Part shown: in pieces, positions 20,215-29,358 of the stretch
How positions within the stretch are numbered: position 1 is the first letter of the stretch
Layout: each line of letters opens with the position of its first letter
NCBI GenBank assembly: GCA_009746045.1
Contig: RPFO01000448.1
Location: 479,126-543,125, forward strand
From: Mesostigma viride
Taxonomy: Eukaryota > Streptophyta > Mesostigmatophyceae > Mesostigmatales > Mesostigmataceae
Direction of reading: 5' to 3'
DNA length: 64,000 nt
Notes under the pieces: generated by a model
What the model was told of the DNA's origin: nothing
Seen by the model: only the letters and a program-made list of their open reading frames with translations
Databases searched by the model: none
Made by a program: the position numbers and the translations under genes

Positions 20215-21499
20215 CATGTCCCACGTAGCTCCCACAAAAACCAGCATCTTCATTAAAACAATAAGTGGAAGCATACATGTGACACTAATTGACATGCCCG
20301 GAGGCACGCCGTTCAAGGCCCTTCATGAAGTACGTTGCCCTAGAGGCAACCAAGACACGGGTGGGCCTACTTGGGAACTTGGGTTTCCCCGCGAAACTCC
20401 AACCGCACGTTCAGATTTCCAAATCTCAAGTAAAGTTCGGCGCAACTTTCTGAACGGGGGCAGTTGACGAGCAGCATTCCTCCGGACGAATGAATTGCGT
20501 TCCATACTTGCGCAAAATTTTGAAAGGTAGCTTGCGTGCAGCCCTACTAAAATTTGCGCGGACGTTCAGATTTCCAAATCTCGGGTAAATTTCGGCGGAA
20601 CTTTCTGAACGGGGGTAGTTGGCGGGCAGCGTTCCTCCAGACGAATGAAATGCGTTCCATACTAGCGCAAAATTTTGAAAGGTAGCTTGCGTGCAGCCCT
20701 ACTAAAATTTGCGCGAAGTGTGGGACTGAAAATTCGTAACGGAAACTTTTTGGTAGTTGCCGTCAAGTCTTTTGTGCAAACGTGTGGGAGTGAAAATTCG
20801 TAACGGAAACTTTTTGGTAGTTGCCGTCACTTCATTTTGCGCGAGTGTTGGGCTGAAAATTCGTAACGGAAACTTTTTGGTAGTTGGCGTCACTTCCTTT
20901 GGTTCGACTGAAAATTCGCTGAAATTCGCTGAATTCGTACCGTAGCCTAATTTTTAGTACCTCGAAGTGACAGGGCACCTAAAAATTTGCCCACAAGTAC
21001 ACTTGGCAGCGCGCTCACTGGGAAAAATTGTACAGCCGCTCCGGCGGGCCACTTGAACGAATTGTAATGGTGGGTGGGGAGCAAAGAAAGAGGCCGACAA
21101 AACCAGCCAGAGCGGCTTTTAGTCGCAAAACCTCCCTTATCCCTAGCTAACTGACGTCATTAAACCCTTATGTTTAGTGGATGCTAGTAAGACGCTAACC
21201 GTACAGACCGGGGGTAGAATATCCCGAATCTGCACGGCTAGTATTAAATAATGCGTAGGTTGTTCTTTTCAGGGGCACTGCACCTCACGCCCCGTTCCGC
21301 CCGGGTATAATCAACCCAAGCGCGGAACGCACATTTTATTTAATTCATTTTTCAACCATGCACTATATTGCATCTACTAATCACAAAAGCTCTAGCCAAA
21401 CAGCTACGAGTAAACACTACGACCTATAAGCCGCTCATCCAGCGGCCTCTTGTTCCCGCATTCACGTATAGAAGAAACTCCGTTCAAAGAACCCCGATT
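20215..21499 (+). mobile_element. Helitron-like element 1 of a tandem pair
   Basis: 1285 bp made of a 126-bp 5' segment (20215-20340), a unique middle and a 421-bp 3' segment (21079-21499). Both end segments recur unchanged in the adjacent element 2, while the middles differ completely. The pair lies between two T residues of a SatA unit with no target duplication (the satellite reads through exactly when it is removed). It starts T-CATGTCCC, and the 3' segment contains hairpins (GCCGCT/AGCGGC and CGTTCCGC/GCGGAACG). Head-to-tail copies with shared ends and different interiors, inserted at T|T, resemble Helitron2/Helentron behaviour. No Rep/helicase is present. The 5' segment is open and encodes a peptide with a faint ubiquitin-like look. 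Confidence 0.45.
20410..20905 (+). repeat. Tandem repeats inside Helitron-like element 1
   Basis: Two copies of a unit of roughly 160 bp ('cgttcagatttccaaatctc', 'gaacgggggcagttg', 'aaaattttgaaaggtagc'), followed by three copies of a roughly 63-bp unit ('tgaaaattcgtaacggaaac', 'tttttggtagttg'). No coding sequence is seen. Confidence 0.85.
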
Positions 21500-22880
21500 C
21501 ATGTCCCACGTAGCTCCCACAAAAACCAGCATCTTCATTAAAACAATAAGTGGAAGCATACATGTGACACTAATTGACATGCCCGGAGGCACGCCGTTCA
21601 AGGCCCTTCATGAAGTACGTTGCCCAATCACCCCCGCCCTGGCTTTCCCTTGAAGCCGCACTCCACCTTGCTCGTTGTCACAAGTGACCGCCCTGCCGCA
21701 AAACGGGAGCCCCCCACATCGGGAGGCGTGTGCCCGGCGGCTGTGGATGCATGGCCAGGCCCAAAAAGGCCCAGCGCATTTGCACTGCGATTGCGCACGG
21801 CCAGCCTATCATGACCCCTCTCGGGGCCCCGAGTCGGTACCGCTATGGCCGTCTCCCCATAGACCCGGGGTGCTTCGAGAAAAAACGTGGACCTAGCCCA
21901 GGCCCCGCCAGCCCGGATGCCCGAGGCCACAGCCCCAGGCACCTGGCTGAACGAGAGTCCGTTCAGCCAAGACCGCATTCCCCCCGAGGTTTCTATGCGT
22001 GGGGAAAAAATTTCTAGCTTAGGCGCTTTTCCCATCGCCGTCCCCAGCCCCAACCACCCCCCCTCGGCGGAAGGCAATTGCAAAGTTTGCTGGCCAGCAG
22101 CAATTTCCGAAGAAAAAGCCGCAGGCCGCGGACCGAGACACGGGTCGCCAGTGCCAGCCATCCAGCTCCAACCCGGGGTGCAAGCATCCCCAGGTACGGA
22201 GCACCAGCTCGCGCACTGGGCCGACCAAGCGACAGTTGAGCACCTGTCACGGCATCCGGCCCACCAAAGACCCCAAGCTGGGGAAAAGGTGCGGACCGGA
22301 GGTAATCATTTTCTTTTCTTTTAGTTAACCGAGCGAGGAACTACGCCTGGCCGGTTAACAACTGGAAGTCTCACCACTGGCCAAGTGGCCAGTGCAACCA
22401 GTGCTTTTGGGATTTGGCTCCGCAGCACCCATAGCTGCGGCTGCCGCCGCAACGACAACGAGCAAAGAAAGAGGCCGACAAAACCAGCCAGAGCGGCTTT
22501 TAGTCGCAAAACCTCCCTTATCCCTAGCTAACTGACGTCATTAAACCCTTATGTTTAGTGGATGCTAGTAAGACGCTAACCGTACAGACCGGGGGTAGAA
22601 TATCCCGAATCTGCACGGCTAGTATTAAATAATGCGTAGGTTGTTCTTTTCAGGGGCACTGCACCTCACGCCCCGTTCCGCCCGGGTATAATCAACCCAA
22701 GCGCGGAACGCACATTTTATTTAATTCATTTTTCAACCATGCACTATATTGCATCTACTAATCACAAAAGCTCTAGCCAAACAGCTACGAGTAAACACTA
22801 CGACCTATAAGCCGCTCATCCAGCGGCCTCTTGTTCCCGCATTCACGTATAGAAGAAACTCCGTTCAAAGAACCCCGATT
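21500..22880 (+). mobile_element. Helitron-like element 2 of a tandem pair
   Basis: 1381 bp: the same 126-bp 5' segment (21500-21625), a GC-rich middle (21626-22459) and the same 421-bp 3' segment (22460-22880). The middle holds an open frame (21887-22324) of ordinary-looking but unrecognised composition, and a pyrimidine-rich run ending in TTTTAG (22311-22324) that looks like a 3' splice site. It may therefore carry a captured host gene fragment, as Helitrons often do. It abuts element 1 directly. Alternatives are a non-autonomous LTR-type element or a local tandem duplication. Confidence 0.45.
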
Positions 22881-23712
22881 GTTTCATGTAAGAAAAGGGG
22901 GAAAATGACGAAAAACTGCACATGTATGCTGTCACATGTCACCATTTGAGCTCATAATGAGCCCAATTTTTGTGGGTGGTCTATTTTCATGGTATAAATG
23001 CTGCCTGCAAGAATCCAGCCTGATATGAGTTCATTTGTTCACTATTCATATTTGTTTCATGTCAGAAAAGGGGGAAAATGACGAAAAACTGCACATGTAT
23101 GCTGTCACATGTCACCATTTGAGCTCAGAATGAGCCCAATTTTTGTGGGTGGTCTATTTTCATGGTCTAGATGCTGCCTGCAAGAATCCAGCCTGAAATG
23201 AGTTCATTTGTCCACTATTCATATTTGTTTCATGTAAGAAAAGGGGGAAAATGACGAAAAACTGCACATGTATGCTGTCACATGTCACCATTTGAGCTCA
23301 GAATGAGCCCAATTTTTGTGGGTGGTCTATTTTCATGGTCTACATGCTGCCTGCAAGAATCCAGCCTGAAATGAGTTCATTTGTCCACTATTCATATTTG
23401 TTTCATGTAAGAAAAGGGGGAAAATGACGAAAAACTGCACATGTATGCTGTCACATGTCACCATTTGAGCTCAGAATGAGCCCAATTTTTGTGGGTGGTC
23501 TATTTTCATGGTCTAGATGCTGCCTGCAAGAATCCAGCCTGAAATGAGTTCATTTGTCCACTATTCATATTTGTTTCATGTAAGTAAAGGGGGGAAATGA
23601 CGAAAAACTGCACATGTATGCTGTCACATGTCACCATTTGAGCTCAGAATGAGCCCAATTTTCGTGGGTGGTCTATTTTCATGGTCTACATGCTGCCTGC
23701 AACAGTCCAGCT
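22881..23712 (-). repeat. SatA array in reverse orientation, right, about 4.8 copies
   Basis: Nearly identical to the left array when reversed ('gaaaagggggaaaatgacg', 'gtgggtggtctattttcatgg', 'gctgcctgcaagaatccagc'). It sits directly inside the right terminal inverted repeat, mirroring the left end of the element. Confidence 0.95.
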
Positions 23713-23797
23713 TTAGGTACCCTCAGATCTGAAAGATTTTTTTTTTACTCATTTGAAGACTTGTGAAATTGAGCAAACACCTATGAATCCCCTCTAA

Positions 23798-23875
23798 AGT
23801 ATGGTACACAGAGAGTGAGTTAGATGGTTGTAGCCGCTTGTTGCAGGACTACAAAACCCTGCATCAGCTCTAGCT
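23798..23875 (+). pseudogene. Chromodomain, second half
   Basis: Continuing in the frame of 11443-11536 after removal of the TIR element, the sequence encodes VWYTESELDGCSRLLQDYK and then a TAG stop at 23873-23875. This matches the chromodomain ending W.P...L..C..LL..Y. It proves that the TIR element interrupts this domain. Confidence 0.8.
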
Positions 23876-23949
23876 GTCGACCTGCCTCTCCCTTATATTA
23901 TGCCTGCTGTCGACGGGTGGTTGTTTGTCCCCTCCCCTCCGCAGCCATC

Positions 23950-26286
23950 ATGGCGGAACCTACCCCTCCGACGGAGACCCTGCCGCCTACCCCTGATCCA
24001 GAGTTCTACTATGAGGCCCTTCCGGGCCGGTGGGTTTCCCGTTCCAGTTATCCGGGTGGCCCATTTCATCCTGCCCTTCAGGCTCATCATGCGGCCTTGG
24101 TCCGGGCCGCCCTCTTTGGGGTCTCTTGGTTCGGGGCAGACCCCAATGAACCGCAGCAGCTGGTTGTTCATGGGTTTGACGACGCTGGGCACTGTCTTTT
24201 GCGGTGTGGTTCCCGCTGCCCTGCCTTGGGGCAAATAGACGCCATTCTTCAGTGCCCTAGGGTTTTCTCATACCTTTCTACCCCTGTGGGCCGCTCCTGC
24301 CTCCGGGAGGTCTTCCCTTGGCTTCCGGCCGAGGGCGATGCCGTGCTAGATGACCACCCATGTGACCTCCTGCGGGCGGTCGAGTTCATGGAGATTGCAG
24401 ATCAGTCGGCGGGGATGTTAGCACATGGCGATCCTTCTCCTTCGGATGCACCTGTAGAGGCGCAGTATACGCCGGAGTATTCGGCCTCTGTTGCAGCGTC
24501 CGCCTCCTCCGTGTCGGCTCCTTCCCCTGTCCCGTCTTCACCACGGTCGACCCAGCGCGTGTCGATGGAGCCTACCCCTCCGGGCTTGGATCACGAGCCT
24601 GACCCTCTTGCGGCTACTGTGTCTGCAATGCAGGCCCAGATCCAGTCCCTGGCCTCGGCATTCGGGGCCTTCATGGCTTCCCAGTCGCCTGCTCCAGCCG
24701 CGCCAGGTGGGGCGTCTGTTGCTGCCTTGCCACCTACCCCTCCTGTTGCCTCGGCAACTACGGCTTCGCCTGCGCCCCAGTGCGAGCCCTCGGCCGTTGT
24801 GGTTTCATCTGCTGTTGCGGCTCCTACGCCTCCGGCTGCCCCCGCGCCTGTACGTGACCGCCGTACCTGCGCCTTCGCGCGAGTCTTCTGCCTCAGCAGT
24901 CGCGCCCGCCGTCGCTGCTTCCGAGCCTCCACAAGCTCCGTCGCAGCCATCGCGGGGCTTCTTTGGCGATACGAGCGGGCTTCCCAGGCTCTGGGAGGGT
25001 GGTCGCCCGCAGAGGATTCCAGTGCCAGACTGGAGCCTGGATGGTAACCAGTCTTATGCTAACGTGCCTGTCCCTACGGGCCCTATTTTCAACATGTGGC
25101 CTGAGGGTGCGCCTCCACCGGAGACCGGAGCGCCAGCTGCGGTGGCGGGTCCGTCGCGACCTCCTTCGGCAGAGGGTCCGTCGCGGCCTCCTGTGGTACC
25201 GGCGCCGTCTGCGCCTGTGCAGGTTCCTACCCCTGTTTCGGTTCCGGCCCCTTCGGCCTCGCGGTCTTTGGCTGCGGTTGTTCGGGCCAGCGGCCTTGAT
25301 CAATGATCGCGCCATTCGCGCTTCTGACTCCCTCCGGGAGTTGTCCCAGGGCGACCGGGACCGGGCCCCTTCGGTGGCACATGCGACGCCGGAGTCGCGC
25401 GACACGCCCGTTCCTGGGTACGGTATGTCGGCGATCGCCTGCCGACAGTGTGACCTGCCGCGCGCCTCTGCCGAGCTGGCCATTTCGCCCATGTCCTACG
25501 GGTTCTCCCAGGTGCATGTGTCGGGCGCCGCGGGACCGTGGCCTACCCATTGATACTGATCGGCCTCCTTTCGATATGGTTATTTTAGCTGATCCTGTGT
25601 TCCAGGGCGAGATCCTGGTTCGGCGAGTCCTGTATCGCTGGGCTAGGCGTCACAATGACTTGGACACCTACGGTGGTTTCCAGTGGGCTTACCCGCCGCC
25701 TCTGGGCATTATGGCCTCAGATGCCCTTACGGTAGAGTTTCCTGCGGTGCCGGGTGCTACGTACGGCGCGGTTCTCCTGCAGCCCCTCCTGGAGTGGGAT
25801 GCCCGTCGCCCAGCGCCCCTCCCGGGCCAGGGCCTGGACTCCCGTGGCCATCCTCCCCCTCGGGCTAGCGACTACCTAGAGTCGTTCGGGTCGCGACAGT
25901 GCGCTCGTCGGTGGCGCTCACGTGAGGTTCGGCACATCCGGTTGTGGCCGGCTAACGTGGAGCCTCTGATAGACCTGTTCTTCCCGACGGGTTTGCGTCC
26001 TCGGATCCGGTACCATCGCCTACTCCTGCGGGCTCTCTGTTTGATCGCGGTAGAGCCTTTCCTACGCCTCTTTGCCTGTGGCTTCCTGGACTGGGCCCGT
26101 GGCCAGGTCGTTCTTACGCAGCATAGGTATTACTGGGCCTTTCTGGGCCTTTTTCCTGATGGCGTGTGGGCCGATGTTTTCCTCACCGTAGATAGGCATG
26201 ATAATGCCGATGATGTGGCCCACTACCATGCGTATCTGGATGTTCTGCTGGCCTCGCGTGGCACTTACCAGACTGATGGCAACTAG
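23950..26286 (+). pseudogene. Extra 3' ORF of the chromovirus, function unknown
   Basis: An ATG in good context at 23950 (gccatcATGG) opens MAEPTPPTETLPPTPDPEFYYEALPG. Residues 1-160 are well mixed; a Pro/Ala/Ser-rich stretch and a short helix-like MQAQIQSLASAFGAFMASQ follow. The sequence then passes through three frames (shifts near 24860, 25296 and 25550). It ends in a second well-mixed region with RRVLYRWARRHNDLDTYGGFQWAYPP, many Trp/Tyr/Arg, and stops at 26284-26286. One ancestral sense ORF of roughly 770 codons fits. It lies between the chromodomain and the 3' LTR, where some plant elements carry env-like ORFs. No signal peptide or clear membrane segment is seen, and I do not recognise the family. 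Confidence 0.5.
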
Positions 26287-27413
26287 ATAGAGGGCCTTAG
26301 GCCCGACCTGAGGGTGTTGTCCCTCCGGTATATAGAGTCGCCCTCATATTCTGGCCAGTTGATTGGTCGTTCTTGGTCCTGGGTACTGATTTGTTTACTC
26401 TGTGTGTCCTGCCTAGTGCCGTCCCTCCCGGCATTGAAGGCCTCTGTGCCAGGCAGTTAGGGGATATCCTCCCACCAGGCTTGGTGCTAGCTGGTTAACC
26501 CTACACCACTCGGGGTGGAACCGAGTTAACATAGAAGGGGTGGCATCCAGCCAAGGGTCCGCGGTCACAAAAACCACCACCGCCGGACAAAAAAGGCCGG
26601 GCCCGCGGTCCAACCATGACGCGTGGACCGCAACCGGCACCCAACGCTGCTGGTACCACGGTAGCGTCCAGGACCATGGTACCCGCGGGCCGCCGCCGGC
26701 AAGCCCGAGAGCCGGTACCATGCTTAATTAATTAACCCCTCGGACTCCTATTTGCGGTAACTATCCCTACTACCCACTAAACTGAACATTCTACTACTAT
26801 TCTTCTCTCTCCGTACTCCATTATTCTGCCACGTGGCAACAGCCCTCAAAACAAACCCACATGATGCACACTCCTGACGCACACATGATGCACATGATGA
26901 CGTGGCATGCGCCTGATGGTTCAAGTAGGTTCAAGTGACTTCGCACGTGGCGGCCAGTAAAAGCCACGTGGCAGGCACAGGTACAGTACCTACACCATTA
27001 TCCACGTGGCATACTTCTACTGGTCCATAGGCTACCACGGTCCTGAGCCAACCCGGCGTGACGTACAGCCCTAGTCTAACATATGACACGTGGCAGATTT
27101 CTACTGGCAAGTAGTAAACCACGGCTCTGATCACCCAGGGCCCACGAACCGCCACCGGCAAGTTTTTGACCCTCAAACCCCGCGGTTAACCATGGGCCCC
27201 GCGAAAATCCACCACCGTCAGCCCCTGGGACAACCCTCTCTGGTACCGCGGTTCCAGGAAATTTTCCCCGGGCATGCCACCCCTCCTGTTAACATGTTGG
27301 TGCTTTGTATCTTGGATGGCCTGTCGATTGTGTTGGTGTATGCTGGGTGCATTAGGTTTTTCCTACCCCTTGGTTTCCTCCCTGTACGTAGGGAGAGGGC
27401 TCCCTACCTTTGT
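26287..27413 (+). other. 3' noncoding region of the chromovirus
   Basis: More than 1.1 kb between the extra ORF and the polypurine tract. It contains a short TTAATTAATTAA run at 26725-26736, a GC-rich stretch with repeated CCACGG/GGTACC words, and the ACGTGGC cluster listed separately. No coding region is supported. Confidence 0.6.
26829..27094 (+). promoter_or_regulatory. Cluster of six ACGTGGC (G-box/ABRE-like) motifs
   Basis: ACGTGGC occurs at 26831, 26900, 26945, 26966, 27004 and 27088, all on the plus strand, several within CCACGTGGC. In plants this is the core of G-box/ABRE elements bound by bZIP factors. The last two lie in a diverged tandem repeat of about 84 bp (27002 and 27086) that also shares 'ttctactgg' and 'ccacgg'. 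The cluster lies 330-600 bp upstream of the 3' LTR, so it may be an element-borne enhancer. Function is inferred from motif density only. Confidence 0.4.
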
Positions 27414-27424
27414 GGGGGGGGAGG
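27414..27424 (+). other. Polypurine tract
   Basis: A pure purine run, G8-AGG, directly before the 3' LTR. In this class it primes plus-strand DNA synthesis. Confidence 0.75.
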
Positions 27425-27959
27425 TGTTACGTCGCGTAACAATTCGTTGTAGTTACGGACGTAAATTAGGTCTTTTGCCTCGGTCGTTCCTAGGTTTACG
27501 TGTAGTTCGTTCTGGGACACTGTTGTCCTCGTAACAGTACCGTGGTGCATTGGATGCTTTTTTTGGGCGTCGCGCCGCGTCCTTATCCTTTGGGTAGAAT
27601 GTAGTGGACCAGCGTGCATCTGTGCAATTGTAGGCGAGGGCCAGCGGGTCGGCCCGAGCATACTGGACCGTTGGTGACCATTTATGCACGTTCTACCCCT
27701 CGTGTTGGCACTCGGCGTGTGTTAAATGAATTAACACATATAGGCTCGGGTCACGGCAGTGTAGTGTGTTTCCTTCCTCTATTCCTGGAATAAACGGGTT
27801 CGGGTAAATGGTTGTATGGCGTATTACAGTAATACATACGTGAATGCATTGAGATCAGCTCCGTCTCGTTCGTCTTTCGCTAGGGGATTGAGTAGAGGAG
27901 GCCTGACCAATTTAGGTTGGGTTAGGCCAGGTAGAGGTAGAGTACCGGACGTAATTACA
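27425..27959 (+). repeat. 3' LTR of the chromovirus
   Basis: 535 bp, TGTTACG...TTACA. Compared with the 5' LTR it has a 14-bp deletion near 27576, small insertions, about four substitutions, and a shortened last segment (gtaccggacgtaattaca). AATAAA is at 27789-27794. It is followed by the duplicated gtaac at 27960-27964. Confidence 0.9.
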
Positions 27960-28555
27960 GTAACCTCCAGGGAGTTTGGACCTGGTTGATTGGTTTATGG
28001 GCAGCCTGGACGTCTGAGCCTATCATACCGGTGTCTACCCGCTGTCCCGCTCAATTATCTTTGGCATCACTGGCACCCCTGGCCTTGAGCTCACCTTTGC
28101 ACAACAAGCGTGGATATGGCTCCGCACATGCAATGATGTTGTGTACAATCTGGACGGTGCGAAATGATGTGGTGTTCAATAGGCGCACAGTGTTCGACAA
28201 AGCTGGGGTTCTCTCACGCTTCATTTACCTATGGAACTCTGGCATGCGACGCTATTGGATGGTCGCCAATGAACAAAACAAAATCTGGGACCGTGGCGCG
28301 GACCAGGATAAGCCCAGCCCACTTGAGATCTTTCATGACCTCATGGGAAAAAACAGGATCTTTACCCACATGCCCAATGACAACCCATTAGAAGTCCAGT
28401 GGCTTCCGTTGTCTAGCAAGGCTCCGTTTTAGCCACTGACATCTTGATACCCTAGGCTTAATTACTAGCAGGGATTAACTACTGGTTATATTTGGAATAA
28501 ACGTACACCTATAGATTGATCTGGAAAATCCGTCAATCCATCCATCCATCCATAC
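27960..28555 (+). pseudogene. LINE family A, downstream half
   Basis: It continues the LINE A interrupted at 3865: after gtaac the sequence encodes GVWTWLIGLWAAWTSEP, AIWTVRN-type and SRFIYLWNSGMRRYW motifs, and KPSPLEIFHDLMGKNRIFT, matching the copy at 13612-15646. It stops at 28430-28432. The 3' UTR has AATAAA at about 28494 and ends in an ATCC microsatellite (28535-28553), which could be the LINE tail. At least one frameshift near 28050 is present. Together with 3213-3865 it forms a single old insertion. Confidence 0.85.
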
Positions 28556-29358
28556 ATCCACCGAATTTGTCCCGAATTTGCAAGCTCATAAGGGTGAGGT
28601 TCTTCCGAAAATTGGCTCCGCCGTAGAGTTTCAACGGGCAAGTTGCAAACATGCACGTTACTTGATATTTGACACTGCATTGTCTCAGTTGTATGCACCT
28701 TGTGTGCACCTTGTCTTTACCATCACACTGCACGAAAGCCGCGAAGTGCTTCATCAACTACGTTCGTACTCTCGTTCAAAAAATTCCTCCAATGGGAGAT
28801 ATGCTATTCCAAACCGGCCGTAGGTTGATCACCGATCGCGAGCGAAAAAATTTGCAGCCCCATTAGGCATGCATATTATATTATACGTCTATAGTCTCTC
28901 CCCACCTTAAACATAACTGACATATTTGCGACTAGCTGTACGTAGGCTGCGTAGGTCGAGCTTCTGTTAAGTACGTATTTTGCTTGATGACTTTTCGAAC
29001 GGTTCCTACAATCGTCGGTGATCAATCCATCGCGAGAGCGCAATGCCTCTATATCTCATGCAGCATCCTGATATTCCTTCTTACTCAAGTTTTTAGCGCA
29101 GGGCTCGGCCGGAGCCGGCTGCCTGGCCGCTGTCGGCATCCTCGCACTACTATAGCTACGTGGCCCCAGATCTGGTCAGAGTCTTACTAGCAAGCACGCA
29201 TTTCCCTGTCCTTAATTAGACTACAACGTCGAATTAGGAAGGCTGAATATTGTACATAGCTGGACGGCGGACTATCCGGAGGATTTAACTGGAATTAAGT
29301 GAAGCGTTGACAGGGTCCGTGGGACCCAGGTGCATTATATATACACTGGCTCCGGGGC
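28556..29358. other. No gene recognised
   Basis: Sequence of mixed composition without repeats shared elsewhere in the window. The short open frames (28578-28823, 28984-29190) have no motif. Confidence 0.5.

Larger units (their letters stand above)
11537..23794. mobile_element. 12.3-kb TIR element with subterminal satellite arrays
   Basis: The ends are inverted repeats about 34 bp long starting GAGGGGATTCATA (left 11537-11570; right, reversed, 23761-23794), with two mismatches. A 3-bp duplication taa (11534-11536 and 23795-23797) flanks it, and excision in silico rejoins the host chromodomain in frame. A 3-bp TAA duplication with a G-rich start fits PIF/Harbinger-type targeting. Inside both ends lie arrays of the same 173-bp repeat in opposite orientation, giving a foldback-like structure. 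No transposase is seen, so it is non-autonomous. The centre holds a 110-bp satellite, a Tudor-like ORF and later insertions (LINE A, hAT, Helitron-like pair). Confidence 0.8.
3866..27959 (+). mobile_element. Ty3/gypsy chromovirus, 24 kb with nested insertions
   Basis: A full-structure LTR retrotransposon: 5' LTR, primer-binding site, extra N-terminal ORF, gag, protease, RT, RNase H, integrase, chromodomain, extra 3' ORF, polypurine tract, 3' LTR. It is flanked by a 5-bp duplication gtaac (3861-3865 and 27960-27964), and the interrupted LINE A continues across it. Removing the 12.3-kb TIR element (11537-23794) and the 0.28-kb insertion (9994-10272) leaves about 11.5 kb. The LTRs are nearly identical apart from a few indels, but gag and pol carry several frameshifts, so this copy is defective and was probably moved in trans. 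Confidence 0.9.

Noticed and set aside
21079-22880. The two 421-bp direct repeats as LTRs of a small retrotransposon
   Set aside because: No TG...CA ends, primer-binding site, polypurine tract or target duplication; the 126-bp segment repeated before each unit fits a tandem pair of elements better.
20215-27424. Envelope-type gene in the 3' ORF of the chromovirus
   Set aside because: No signal peptide, cleavage site or convincing membrane segment is visible in 23950-26286.
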